Shown: one piece after another, positions 25,400 through 34,220 of the stretch | Layout of the letters: each line of letters starts with the position of its first letter | How positions within the stretch are numbered: position 1 is the stretch's first letter | Source: an uncultured Clostridia bacterium | GTDB lineage: Bacteria > Bacillota > Clostridia > Oscillospirales > Acutalibacteraceae | Reading direction: 5' to 3' | Length of the DNA: 54,033 bases | Assembly: GCA_947589415.1 (NCBI GenBank) | Contig: CANQBP010000012.1 | Location: 1 to 54,033 of the forward strand | Notes under the pieces: generated by a model | Told to the model about the DNA's origin: nothing | The model's input: the letters and a program-made list of their open reading frames with translations, nothing else | The model's database searches: none | Program-made: the position numbers and the translations under genes

Positions 25400-26803
25400 A
25401 TGAAAATTTACAATACCATGTCGGGTAAGAAAGAAGAGCTTAAAACCATAAATGCCGGAGAGGTAAAAATATACGCCTGCGGTCCTACGGTTTATAACTA
25501 TATACATATAGGCAACGCACGTCCTATATGTGTATTTGACGTCTTTAGAAGATATCTCGAATACAAGGGTTATAATGTGACCTATGTACAAAATTTCACG
25601 GATATAGATGATAAAATAATAAAAAAGGCTAATGAGGAAAAAAGCGATTATAAAACTGTATCGGAAAAATTTATAGAAGAATATAGGACAGATGCAAAAG
25701 GTCTTAATGTGCGTGAAGCAACGATCCACCCGAAAGCTACCGAAAATATACAGCAAATGATAGATATGATAAAAATACTTGAAGAAAAGGGCTATGCATA
25801 TTCTACCGAATACGGTGATGTATATTTCCGTACAAATAAATTCGGGGAATACGGTAAACTCTCACATCAGCCGCTGGAGGATCTTGAGGCGGGCGCACGT
25901 ATTCAAATAGGTGATACTAAAGAAGATCCCATGGACTTTGCTCTTTGGAAAGGTGCAAAGGAAGGTGAGCCCTATTGGGAATCACCGTGGGGAAAAGGAC
26001 GCCCCGGTTGGCATATCGAGTGTTCATGTATGGCAAAAAGATATCTCGGAGATACCATAGATGTACATTGCGGCGGTCAGGATCTTATATTCCCGCATCA
26101 CGAAAATGAAATTGCACAAAGTGAATGCAGCAACGGAGTGACTTTCGCTAATTATTGGATGCATAACGGCTATATAAACGTTGACAATCATAAAATGTCA
26201 AAATCCCTCGGAAATTTCTTTACAGTTCGTGATGTGGCGGAACAGTTCGGATATGAGCCTATAAGGTATCTTATGATTTCCTCGCATTACAGAAGTCCCA
26301 TAAATTATTCCATAGATATAATAAAGCAGTGCAGGAGCGCACTTGACAGACTTTATAACTGCCGTCAGGATTTGACCTTCCTTGCGAACAACAGTACGGG
26401 GGGCATGAAAGAGGGGGAAGAAAAAATTAAGGAAAAGCTCCTAAGTCATAAAGATGATTTCATTAACGCTATGGAGGACGACCTTAATACCGCTGATGCG
26501 ATCTCCGCACTTTTTGAGCTTGCAAGGGATATAAACAGTAATATAAACGCTCAGACGAAACCGTCAAAAGAGATATGCAATTTTGCCCTTGATCTTTATA
26601 AGGAGCTTGCCGATATTCTGGGACTTCTTTATGATCAGAAAGACAGCGGAATAAAGGACGAAGTTCGTGAGCTTATTGACAGACGTACACAAGCAAGGAA
26701 AGACAAAAATTGGGCGGAAGCAGACAGAATAAGAAGTGAGCTTGCCGAAATGGGAATAACAATAAAGGATACACCGAACGGCACTATCATAGTGACCGAA
26801 TAA
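25400..26803 (+). CDS. cysS: Cysteinyl-tRNA synthetase
   Basis: Charges tRNA-Cys. The 467-residue protein has the class I HIGH motif as YIHIGNARP, first zinc ligand in YACGPTVYNY, the other zinc ligands in CSCMA and FPHHENEIAQSE, and KMSKSLGN at about 266-273, with a DALR-like C-terminal helical domain. ATG at 25400 has AAAGGGTAAGGA upstream. It probably belongs to the T-box regulon with cysE. The cdd gene follows at once. Confidence 0.96.
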   Translation: MKIYNTMSGKKEELKTINAGEVKIYACGPTVYNYIHIGNARPICVFDVFRRYLEYKGYNVTYVQNFTDIDDKIIKKANEEKSDYKTVSEKFIEEYRTDAKGLNVREATIHPKATENIQQMIDMIKILEEKGYAYSTEYGDVYFRTNKFGEYGKLSHQPLEDLEAGARIQIGDTKEDPMDFALWKGAKEGEPYWESPWGKGRPGWHIECSCMAKRYLGDTIDVHCGGQDLIFPHHENEIAQSECSNGVTFANYWMHNGYINVDNHKMSKSLGNFFTVRDVAEQFGYEPIRYLMISSHYRSPINYSIDIIKQCRSALDRLYNCRQDLTFLANNSTGGMKEGEEKIKEKLLSHKDDFINAMEDDLNTADAISALFELARDINSNINAQTKPSKEICNFALDLYKELADILGLLYDQKDSGIKDEVRELIDRRTQARKDKNWAEADRIRSELAEMGITIKDTPNGTIIVTE

Positions 26804-26815
26804 GAGGTGTTGTTT

Positions 26816-27223
26816 GTGGATATAAATATCAATGAGCTTATAACGGCAGCGGCAGATGTGAGAAAAAATGCTTATGCACCGTATTCAAACTTTTATGTCG
26901 GTGCATCACTTCTTGCAGGTTCGGGTAAAATTTATTCCGGCTGTAATGCGGAAAACTCCTCATATCCGGTAGGTATATGTGCGGAGAGGAGTGCATTTGC
27001 CGCCGCCTTGAGTGCAGGCGAAAGGGATTTTTATGCGATTGCCCTAACAGGAGGAAAAAATAAGGCGAAAGCAGACGGATTTTGTCGTCCGTGCGGAATG
27101 TGCAGACAGTTTATGGCTGAATTTTGCAGATCCGATTTTAAAATAATATCGGCAATATCCGTGAAAGAATATGAGATATGTACTTTGGGTGAGCTTCTTC
27201 CGAAAAGTTTTATTTTAAGGTAA
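26816..27223 (+). CDS. cdd: Cytidine deaminase
   Basis: Deaminates cytidine and deoxycytidine in pyrimidine salvage. The 135-residue protein has the zinc-site pair: CNAENSSYPVGICAERSA (Glu proton shuttle within CAE) and CRPCGMCRQF (PCxxC), and the start YAPYSNFYVGASLL. GTG at 26816 is favoured (AAGAGGTG upstream); TTG at 26807 is too close to the site. It lies 12 bases after cysS. Confidence 0.94.
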   Translation: MDININELITAAADVRKNAYAPYSNFYVGASLLAGSGKIYSGCNAENSSYPVGICAERSAFAAALSAGERDFYAIALTGGKNKAKADGFCRPCGMCRQFMAEFCRSDFKIISAISVKEYEICTLGELLPKSFILR

Positions 27224-27248
27224 GAACATATATCTGCAGCAGAAAAAA

Positions 27249-27292
27249 AGGAGCTGTCGCCGCAAGCGTATAAAAGCCCGCCGTGACAGCCT
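27249..27292. terminator. Bidirectional terminator between cdd and a small minus-strand gene
   Basis: CTGTC near 27254-27258 and GACAG near 27284-27288 form the stem core, extended by GAG/CTC-like pairs with one mismatch. On the minus strand TTTTTTT follows (27243-27249), on the plus strand TCTTTT, so it can end both converging transcripts. Confidence 0.7.
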
Positions 27293-27315
27293 CTTTTGAC
27301 TGTTTATTTCAAATG

Positions 27316-27471
27316 TCAGTCGCTGCAGTTTTCCTGCGATCTGTTTTCAAATTCATCAGAGTTGCAGCCGTTGGAATTTGTGCTGTTGTTTCTGCTGCTG
27401 TTAGAGCTGTTTTTGCTGTTGGTGCTGCTCGTGTTATTTTGTGAAGAATTGCTGTTCTTTGATTTACTCAT
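27316..27471 (-). CDS. Asn/Ser-rich 51-residue protein
   Basis: A small gene found by reading the minus strand. ATG at 27471 is preceded by a strong AAGGCGGTG site, and TGA is at 27316-27318. The protein begins MSKSKNSNSSQNNTSS and is almost entirely Asn and Ser for 35 residues, followed by GCNSDEFENRSQENCSD with two Cys. The AAC/AGC codon pattern is repetitive. A terminator follows directly, so it has the full anatomy of an expressed gene. Asn/Ser-rich short proteins of clostridia are sometimes linked to spores, but I recognise no family. Function unknown. Confidence 0.65.
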   Translation of the reverse strand: MSKSKNSNSSQNNTSSTNSKNSSNSSRNNSTNSNGCNSDEFENRSQENCSD

Positions 27472-27759
27472 TAAAATCACCGCCTTCCGAATATAGTATT
27501 ATCACATTGTTTTTTCTTTATACATAAAGATTTATAAAAAATACCGAGTATATTATAAATCGGATAAAAATGCAGCGGTGTCGGAACCGAAAGGATATTT
27601 ACAGCCTGTATGTGCAAAAACGCTGAAAATGAAAATTTTTCCGAAAGCTGCACCACATATAATAAACCCTTTGACCCCATTGCGCATATTTAATTTGTAA
27701 AGTTATTATCACAAGTGTAAACAGTTTGTCTGTATATACTGAATTTAACGGAGAATAAA

Positions 27760-29091
27760 ATGAATTTACCGAAAGAATTTTTAAATGAAATTGAAAATAT
27801 TCTCGCAGATGATGTCGGGAAATATATTTCTTTATTGGATAGACCGTATTATCGTGGAATAAGTATAAACCGATTAAAGGCGACTCCCGAAAAAATTTTG
27901 CCGCTGCTGCCGTTTGCCGTGCAAAAAACACCGTTTTACCGTGACGGATATTATATACCGTCGGATTTTGACGGTGTAGGAAATTTGTGGCTGCATCATG
28001 TCGGAGCGTATTATGTACAAGAACCCTCGGCTTCGTCAGCCGTACCGCTGCTTGAGATAGAAAACGGAGATTATGTGCTGGATTTATGTGCCGCACCGGG
28101 GGGAAAGTCCGCACAAATAGCTTCACTTCTCGGCGGGAGCGGTTTTTTGTGGTCTAACGAGATAATAAAGAGCCGTGCAAATATTCTTTTATCGAATTAT
28201 GAAAGAATGGGTATATCGAGGGGTGCGGTATCATCATGCAGTCCCGAAATCCTTTCCGAAAGGCTTGCGGGATATTTTGATAAGGTACTTGTTGATGCGC
28301 CGTGTTCGGGAGAGGGAATGTTCAGAAAAAATCCTGATGCCGTAAACGAATGGAGCATAGAACATACCGTATCATGTTCGTACAGACAACTCGGTATTCT
28401 GAAATCTGCCGCAGAATGTGTTAGAGAGGGAGGTATCCTCGTTTATTCGACCTGCACATTTTCCGAAAGGGAAAATGAAGGAGTTGTTGAGAAATTTCTG
28501 CATGATTGTCCCGATTTTGAGCCTTATGAGATTACAGACACGAACGCAAGAAAGACGAGGTACGGTAATGCGGTGCGGATTACACCCGTTGAGGGAGGTG
28601 AGGGGCATTTTGCCGCCCGTTTTAAGAAAAAGGGGAATACGGCACGGATAAGGAATGTATATTCGCCGAAGGTGAATATTAAAAAGGAAAGCAGACGGCT
28701 GATAGAGGAATTTCTTGATGATATATTTTCCGTAAGACCGGAATTGGAATATACTCTTGCGGGAAATAAAATTTATCTTTTGCCGGAGGATATTCCTCCG
28801 CTTGACGGAACGGGACTGATACGTGCGGGGGTATTTGCCGGAGAAATTGTAAAAAATCGCATAGAGCCTGCCCACGCACTTTTTACCTCCGCAGACCCCG
28901 ATAAATTAAGACGTGTGCTTAAACTCGGTAAAGATGATGTCAGGTTAAAGGAATATTTGGGCGGAAAGGAAATAGATTGTGACGGAGAAAAAGGATATAC
29001 GGCTGTCGCCGTTGAGGGAATGACGGCGGGATTCGGAAAATGCTCCGCAGGAAGGCTTAAAAATAAATATCCTAAAGGTTTGAGGGTTTAA
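27760..29091 (+). CDS. RsmB/NOP family RNA m5C methyltransferase (RsmF-like)
   Basis: SAM-dependent methyltransferase making 5-methylcytosine in rRNA. It is 443 residues with an N-terminal RNA-binding part, SAM motif LDLCAAPGGKSAQIA, DAPCSGEGMFRKNPDA (catalytic helper Cys) and YSTCTFSERENE (nucleophile Cys), both cysteines intact. The GEGMFRKNP text matches RsmF/YebU-type enzymes more than RsmB. The C-terminal 150 residues include a PUA-like region. ATG at 27760 has CGGAGA upstream. Its end overlaps the convergent DUF368 gene by 20 bases. Confidence 0.93.
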   Translation: MNLPKEFLNEIENILADDVGKYISLLDRPYYRGISINRLKATPEKILPLLPFAVQKTPFYRDGYYIPSDFDGVGNLWLHHVGAYYVQEPSASSAVPLLEIENGDYVLDLCAAPGGKSAQIASLLGGSGFLWSNEIIKSRANILLSNYERMGISRGAVSSCSPEILSERLAGYFDKVLVDAPCSGEGMFRKNPDAVNEWSIEHTVSCSYRQLGILKSAAECVREGGILVYSTCTFSERENEGVVEKFLHDCPDFEPYEITDTNARKTRYGNAVRITPVEGGEGHFAARFKKKGNTARIRNVYSPKVNIKKESRRLIEEFLDDIFSVRPELEYTLAGNKIYLLPEDIPPLDGTGLIRAGVFAGEIVKNRIEPAHALFTSADPDKLRRVLKLGKDDVRLKEYLGGKEIDCDGEKGYTAVAVEGMTAGFGKCSAGRLKNKYPKGLRV

Positions 29092-29935
29092 AATCGTTCA
29101 TGTGCCGTGCTGATGTGTTATTTTTTCTGTTTCCGATATTTGAAAGCATATATGCTGCGGCAAAACCGACGGCACAAAAAATCAGATATACATACCAATG
29201 TCCGTTTTGAATGTTACGTGGAAAAATATCATAAACGGACGTCATAATAAATCCGATTATTACCATATATGTCTGGCATGGAAAACGCTTTTCCGCAATA
29301 TCGGTGAGTTTTGCCGTTAGCAGAGTACCTATTATCCCGCCTATGCCGATCAGAAGAAAAAAATCGGCGTTACCTTCCTTAAAACCGCCCCAAAAACTGT
29401 CGTACAGTCCCAATATGAGGAGTACATGAGATGTGCTTATTCCGGGAAGTACCATGGCGGCGGCAATCACGACACCGCATATTATAAGCATAGGCCCGCC
29501 GTTTGAAAGGCTTGACTGCGGAATTAGTCTTATTCCGAAAACGGCGATTATGCCTATAAGGGAAAAAATAACATTATACATATTTGTAATCTTTATTCCC
29601 GATTTTTTTACGAGCAGGGGTACACTTCCGCATATAGTTCCGATGAAGAAAAACATACACGCTTCCGTATGTGCTTCTATAATTTTAAGTGCCGCTTGCG
29701 AGAACAATAAAATACCCGATAAGCCGCCGAGGAAAACAAAAGCAAGAAAAGGCAGATTTTCCTTCGGCTTTTTTATTATATTACTGACAGAGGAAATGAG
29801 TCTGTCGTATATACCGAGTATTATCGCCATTGTTCCGCCGCTTACACCCGGTATAAGCATAGATGCTCCTATAACTGCTCCGTAGAGTATATTGATACCG
29901 GCTTTTTTGACGGAATTTTTTGAAATTACAGGCAT
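29072..29935 (-). CDS. DUF368 membrane protein (PopT-like undecaprenyl-phosphate translocase)
   Basis: A 287-residue protein with about eight membrane helices and the DUF368 signature GASMLIPGVSGGTMAIILG near the N-terminus, echoed by AAMVLPGISTSHVLLILGLY in the second half, an inverted-repeat design. DUF368 (PopT) proteins have been shown to return undecaprenyl phosphate to the inner leaflet for cell-wall synthesis. Function here is inferred from that family. It stands alone, divergent from the large subtilase gene and convergent with the RNA methyltransferase gene. Confidence 0.88.
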   Translation of the reverse strand: MPVISKNSVKKAGINILYGAVIGASMLIPGVSGGTMAIILGIYDRLISSVSNIIKKPKENLPFLAFVFLGGLSGILLFSQAALKIIEAHTEACMFFFIGTICGSVPLLVKKSGIKITNMYNVIFSLIGIIAVFGIRLIPQSSLSNGGPMLIICGVVIAAAMVLPGISTSHVLLILGLYDSFWGGFKEGNADFFLLIGIGGIIGTLLTAKLTDIAEKRFPCQTYMVIIGFIMTSVYDIFPRNIQNGHWYVYLIFCAVGFAAAYMLSNIGNRKNNTSARHMNDFKPSNL

Positions 29936-29970
29936 AGCTTCACACTCCGTAATATTAGGTATATTGCCAC

Positions 29971-29999
29971 TTGAAAAAAGGGCGGTAATGTGAGATAAT
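29971..29999 (+). promoter_or_regulatory. Candidate promoter of the large subtilase gene
   Basis: TTGAAA (29971-29976), 17-base spacer, GATAAT (29994-29999), about 97 bases before the start codon. Confidence 0.55.
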
Positions 30000-30096
30000 A
30001 ATATATCGGTTAAACTGCTGTTTATTTATACTATGCATTTCGGCATACCGAATATGTATCGGCTGCTGTAAGTCATTACCGGAAAAGGTGATATAT

Positions 30097-33000
30097 ATGA
30101 GGAAAGGAATATATTGCACGCTGCTGTCCGTATTTTTGTGTGCGGCATTGTTTGTGCTTCCTATATTAAATCCCGGCATAGCCGGGCAAAAAAATGAAAC
30201 GGAGAACGTCGGAAAATCTTCAAATACAATAACGCAAAACAAAAAGCCGACTCCGGCACCGGAAATAAATACCCCGAAAAGTGACGAAACTGTCACTTTT
30301 ATTATTGAAGTAAACGGGTCATCTCTTTGCGACACGGTTTTTTCATCGGGAGGGAAATATAGAACCGTGTCGGAGCTTATCAATTCGGGTGAAATAAGGC
30401 AGTACAGCGATGCCATAAAAAAGTCACAAGCGGTTGTTAAGGCAAGTATGCGCAAGATAATACCCGATATAAATCTTGATGATTGCTATAATTACAATAC
30501 CGTGATAAACGGTTTCAGCGTAACAGCACCGTACAGCAGCCTTGAAAAGCTGAAAAAGATATCGGGTGTAAAATCCGTAACACTTGCCTCTTCAAATTTG
30601 ATGACTATTTCGGAAAACGAACCGGAAGATGATATTCCGAAAGACGATGTGACGTCATATGCTGCGGAAACAGACAACACGGACGGCGGCACAAACGATA
30701 ACGGTGATAAAACCCTTGATAGTGCGGAAATATCCGATTATACCGTGCCGCAGAACAGCATGACGGGAATTGATGATGCATACTCGGAGGGATATACCGG
30801 AAAGGGAAAGGTCATAGCCGTAATAGACAACGGATTTGACTGTAATCACGAGGCATTTTCGGTGCAGCCCGTTTCGGGCAGGTACACTTCCGAAAGTATG
30901 AAAAGCCTTGTTTCGTCCGTACCGTTCAACATATTCGGAAATAATAATTATTCGATAAGCGACAAAATAATTTTCGCTTATGACTATGCGGACAAGGACA
31001 GTAATACGTACCGCAGCGATTCATTTCACGGAACTTATACTGCCGCACTTGCTGCGGGAAATAACGGCGGTGAGGACGTTCAATCGTTTAAAAGCGGTGC
31101 ATATGATGCGCAGCTTGTATTTATGAAGGTATGTTCGGACGGAAGTGAGATGATAGGTGATGATGTATTTTTGGCTGCGCTTGATGATGCGGCTAAGATT
31201 TCGCCCGATATTATAAACATCAGTCTTGGAGTACCGAGAATAAGCACCACGGAGAGTATTTTTACAAAGATAACCGATTCGCTTTCCCGACTCGGCATAT
31301 CGCTCATTTCCGCTGCGGGAAACAATGCACAAAATATAACGGTTAATGTGAACGAAGGGATAAATTCGGAATATACGGATTACGGAACTATATCATATCC
31401 TGCCGCTTCGGATAGTGTAACGGCGGTCGGTTCGGCCGATACTGCCGCACATATTTCCGATTACTTTATTACCGACAGGAACGAACGGATAGATTACAAA
31501 AATATTTATACCTATGAAGATACCGATTTCCCGTTTTTTTCCTCCGAAGATTACACGGAATATGTATATACTGACACTTTCGGAAGTGAGGACGAACTTA
31601 GGATTTTTGACCTTTCGGGTAAAATTGCGGTTGTAAAGCGCGGAGAAATATCGGTTGACGAAAAAATAAAGGCGGCTGAAAAAAAAGGAGCCGTCGGTGT
31701 TATAATGATAAGCAATGAACCGATTTATATAAGATTTATTGCGGATAGCAGGACTGTACCTGCGGCAGCGGTACCGTCAGGCGCAGAAAAATATTTTGCC
31801 GAAAATCCTAACGGTAAGCTGACTGCTTCAAAGAGTAAAACTATGTTTGTATCCGAAAACGGCGGAAAACCGTCTGCCTTTACATCATACGGAGTAACAT
31901 CGGATCTTATGCTTAAACCCGATTTTCTTGCACCGGGAACCGATATATATTCCGCATCGTACGGCGCATACGACCCGCTGAGCGGTACGTCCGTTTCCTC
32001 CGCTGTTGCCTCCGGTGCGGCGGCGGTTGTTTCCGAATATGTGGAAAGCTCCGTTCCGGGAATTTCGGGAAATGAGCTTAAACTCGCATATACCGCACTT
32101 ATAATGAATACGGCGGAAAGGGTTGAGTATTCCGACGGACTTTACTACACACCCAGAATACAGGGAGCAGGAATTATGAATGTTAAAAATGCATTGAACT
32201 GCTCCGCCTATGCGGTGTCCGACAACGGGTGCGGCGGTGTCAGCATGGGTGACAGTAAAAACGGTGAATACTCATTTACATTGACGCTAAAAAATCTTAC
32301 GGACAGAGATATTGTATATGACATCGGCTCAACCGTACAGACCGATAAACTAATATATAAAGACTTGAAATACTATGATGCTCTTGTACCCGAAAGTATA
32401 AACGAATATGCAGATGTGAGTTTCTATATCGGGGAGGAACAGGTAAAAGAGCTGACACTCCCCGCAAACGGAAGTGCAGTGATAAACGTTAATTTGAAAC
32501 TTTCACCCGAAGCCGTATTGACATATATGAGTAAGGCTGAAAACGGATTTTATGTTGACGGCTTTATAGATTTTACGCCGAATGACGAATCGTCCTCTAT
32601 TTGTGTGCCGCTTACGGGATACTGCGGAAGTTGGGAAGTCGGGGATATATTTGATCGTTCATTGTATTCTGACTCGGAAACACCGATAATAAAGGGTAAT
32701 TCCCTCATGGGGGTTGCAGCGGACGGAAGCTCCTATCCGGGAGTTATACTCGGCAGGAATATGATAACGGGTGCGTTTGACCGGGAGAATATATGCATAG
32801 GTAAGGATACCGTAAAAAATGCATACGATTCAAATACTGCGGGAGTTTCTTTCATAATACCGAATTTTTACCTGCTGCGTGATGCCTCCGATTATACCGT
32901 AACCATAAGCGATAAGTCGGGGAAAACAGTTTTTTCACAAAACATAGGGACGGTTTCGTCATTTTCAAACGGCGGTTATGAACCGTATGCACAACTTTTG

Positions 33001-33996
33001 AGCAGCTTTAATTCGGACGGGCTGAAAAATCTGTTTTCCGCATTGGCGGACGGAGAATATGTATATACGGTTTCCGCACGTCCTATACCCGTTTTCGGAG
33101 GAAATGCCGAACTTCAATCTGTATCGTATCCTTTTATTGAAGATAATACCGCACCGGAAAAGCCGAAAACAAGAACATATTCGGAAAATGGTAAGATATA
33201 TCTTGAAGCACGGTCAAACGACAAAAACGGGGTACAGGGATTTATTCTTTATACAGCGGCAAAATCCGGAAATAAATATACCTATGCGGATAAGATAGAC
33301 GACCTTATAAACAACGGGCTTGCGGACAAGGATTCATATATTCTTACGGGTATTGAAAACGACGGCGAAAGTACGATATTTACGTACGATATAACGCAGC
33401 TTTACAGACAGCTCGTAAAAGTGAAGTCACATTCGGATTTTACCGATAACGAAAGCCTCGATCAGACAAAACTCGTTGTCCGTGCGGTCGATAATGCATA
33501 TAATCTTTCTGAACCCGTCACGGCGGACGCCATGGTAAGCACAAAGGTCATATACAGACTTACCGACCAAAACGGACGGCCTGTCAGCGGAGTAAAAATA
33601 TCTCTTGCGGGAATGACGGCCGTAAGCGACAAAAAGGGTATTGCGGTATTTGAAAAGGTACTTCCCGATTGTTACGGTGTGAGTTTTTCGGAAATACCGG
33701 AAAATTATACGACGGAATTTTCAAATGAGGCATTGTTCCTGTCAATCGACAGCAAACAGTATGTGAGAAATATACGTTTTAATTTTAGCGGCGAGTACCC
33801 GCCCGAAGAAATATCGGAAAGTAAATCCGACCCGCCGACAGAGAAAAAAGAGGATAAACACGAAAAGAAAGAACCCGATATCAGCTTTGAGGACGATAAT
33901 TCGTCATTTGCACTTGTTTTTGTCGGAATACTCCTGATAATATCAATGGCAACGCTGACCATAAGACGTAAACGTACAAAACCTAAAAACCAATGA
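30097..33996 (+). CDS. Large membrane-anchored S8 serine protease (subtilase)
   Basis: A 1299-residue secreted protease. It has a signal peptide (RKGIYCTLLSVFLCAALFVL), a propeptide of about 200 residues, then a subtilisin domain with Asp244 in VIAVIDNGF, His311 in SFHGTYTAA, oxyanion Asn in SAAGNNA and Ser632 in SGTSVSSAV, so the triad is complete. A PA domain (about 500-585, KIAVVKRGEISV) is inserted, as in lactocepin/C5a-peptidase types. Fn3-like beta domains fill 690-1240. A charged Glu/Lys/Pro spacer leads to a C-terminal helix (FALVFVGILLIISMA) and RRKRTK, a membrane anchor rather than LPxTG. It probably digests proteins at the cell surface. ATG at 30097 has AAAAGGTG upstream. Confidence 0.93.
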   Translation: MRKGIYCTLLSVFLCAALFVLPILNPGIAGQKNETENVGKSSNTITQNKKPTPAPEINTPKSDETVTFIIEVNGSSLCDTVFSSGGKYRTVSELINSGEIRQYSDAIKKSQAVVKASMRKIIPDINLDDCYNYNTVINGFSVTAPYSSLEKLKKISGVKSVTLASSNLMTISENEPEDDIPKDDVTSYAAETDNTDGGTNDNGDKTLDSAEISDYTVPQNSMTGIDDAYSEGYTGKGKVIAVIDNGFDCNHEAFSVQPVSGRYTSESMKSLVSSVPFNIFGNNNYSISDKIIFAYDYADKDSNTYRSDSFHGTYTAALAAGNNGGEDVQSFKSGAYDAQLVFMKVCSDGSEMIGDDVFLAALDDAAKISPDIINISLGVPRISTTESIFTKITDSLSRLGISLISAAGNNAQNITVNVNEGINSEYTDYGTISYPAASDSVTAVGSADTAAHISDYFITDRNERIDYKNIYTYEDTDFPFFSSEDYTEYVYTDTFGSEDELRIFDLSGKIAVVKRGEISVDEKIKAAEKKGAVGVIMISNEPIYIRFIADSRTVPAAAVPSGAEKYFAENPNGKLTASKSKTMFVSENGGKPSAFTSYGVTSDLMLKPDFLAPGTDIYSASYGAYDPLSGTSVSSAVASGAAAVVSEYVESSVPGISGNELKLAYTALIMNTAERVEYSDGLYYTPRIQGAGIMNVKNALNCSAYAVSDNGCGGVSMGDSKNGEYSFTLTLKNLTDRDIVYDIGSTVQTDKLIYKDLKYYDALVPESINEYADVSFYIGEEQVKELTLPANGSAVINVNLKLSPEAVLTYMSKAENGFYVDGFIDFTPNDESSSICVPLTGYCGSWEVGDIFDRSLYSDSETPIIKGNSLMGVAADGSSYPGVILGRNMITGAFDRENICIGKDTVKNAYDSNTAGVSFIIPNFYLLRDASDYTVTISDKSGKTVFSQNIGTVSSFSNGGYEPYAQLLSSFNSDGLKNLFSALADGEYVYTVSARPIPVFGGNAELQSVSYPFIEDNTAPEKPKTRTYSENGKIYLEARSNDKNGVQGFILYTAAKSGNKYTYADKIDDLINNGLADKDSYILTGIENDGESTIFTYDITQLYRQLVKVKSHSDFTDNESLDQTKLVVRAVDNAYNLSEPVTADAMVSTKVIYRLTDQNGRPVSGVKISLAGMTAVSDKKGIAVFEKVLPDCYGVSFSEIPENYTTEFSNEALFLSIDSKQYVRNIRFNFSGEYPPEEISESKSDPPTEKKEDKHEKKEPDISFEDDNSSFALVFVGILLIISMATLTIRRKRTKPKNQ

Positions 33997-34000
33997 TAAA

Positions 34001-34042
34001 AGCAGAATGCCCGCGTGAACGTGATTTACGGGGCATCTTTGC
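34001..34042 (+). terminator. Hairpin after the subtilase gene
   Basis: ATGCCC (34007-34012) pairs with GGGCAT (34031-34036), with weaker outer pairing of GCA and TGC. There is no strong T tract. Confidence 0.4.
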
Positions 34043-34151
34043 TTATCAATACATGATTATAAAATAATAGATAAATAACTTGCCTTTTTTATTCAAATAC
34101 TATGCAGGATATATAAAAAAATATTTCCTGTCTTTTGTTGATGTTTATTTG

Positions 34152-34180
34152 TAGACAAAAATCGAAAAATCTGCTATTAT
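34152..34180 (+). promoter_or_regulatory. Promoter of glnA
   Basis: TAGACA (34152-34157), 17-base spacer, TATTAT (34175-34180), leaving a short leader of about 35 bases, too short for an antitermination structure. Confidence 0.65.
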
Positions 34181-34220
34181 AATAAATTGAACATAAATAA
34201 TATTCAAAGGAGTCATGGGT

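Noticed and set aside
27296-27496. Leu-rich plus-strand frame in the gap after cdd
   Set aside because: Its Leu runs are the reverse reading of the AAC/AGC repeats of the Asn/Ser-rich minus-strand gene, which has the proper start signals.
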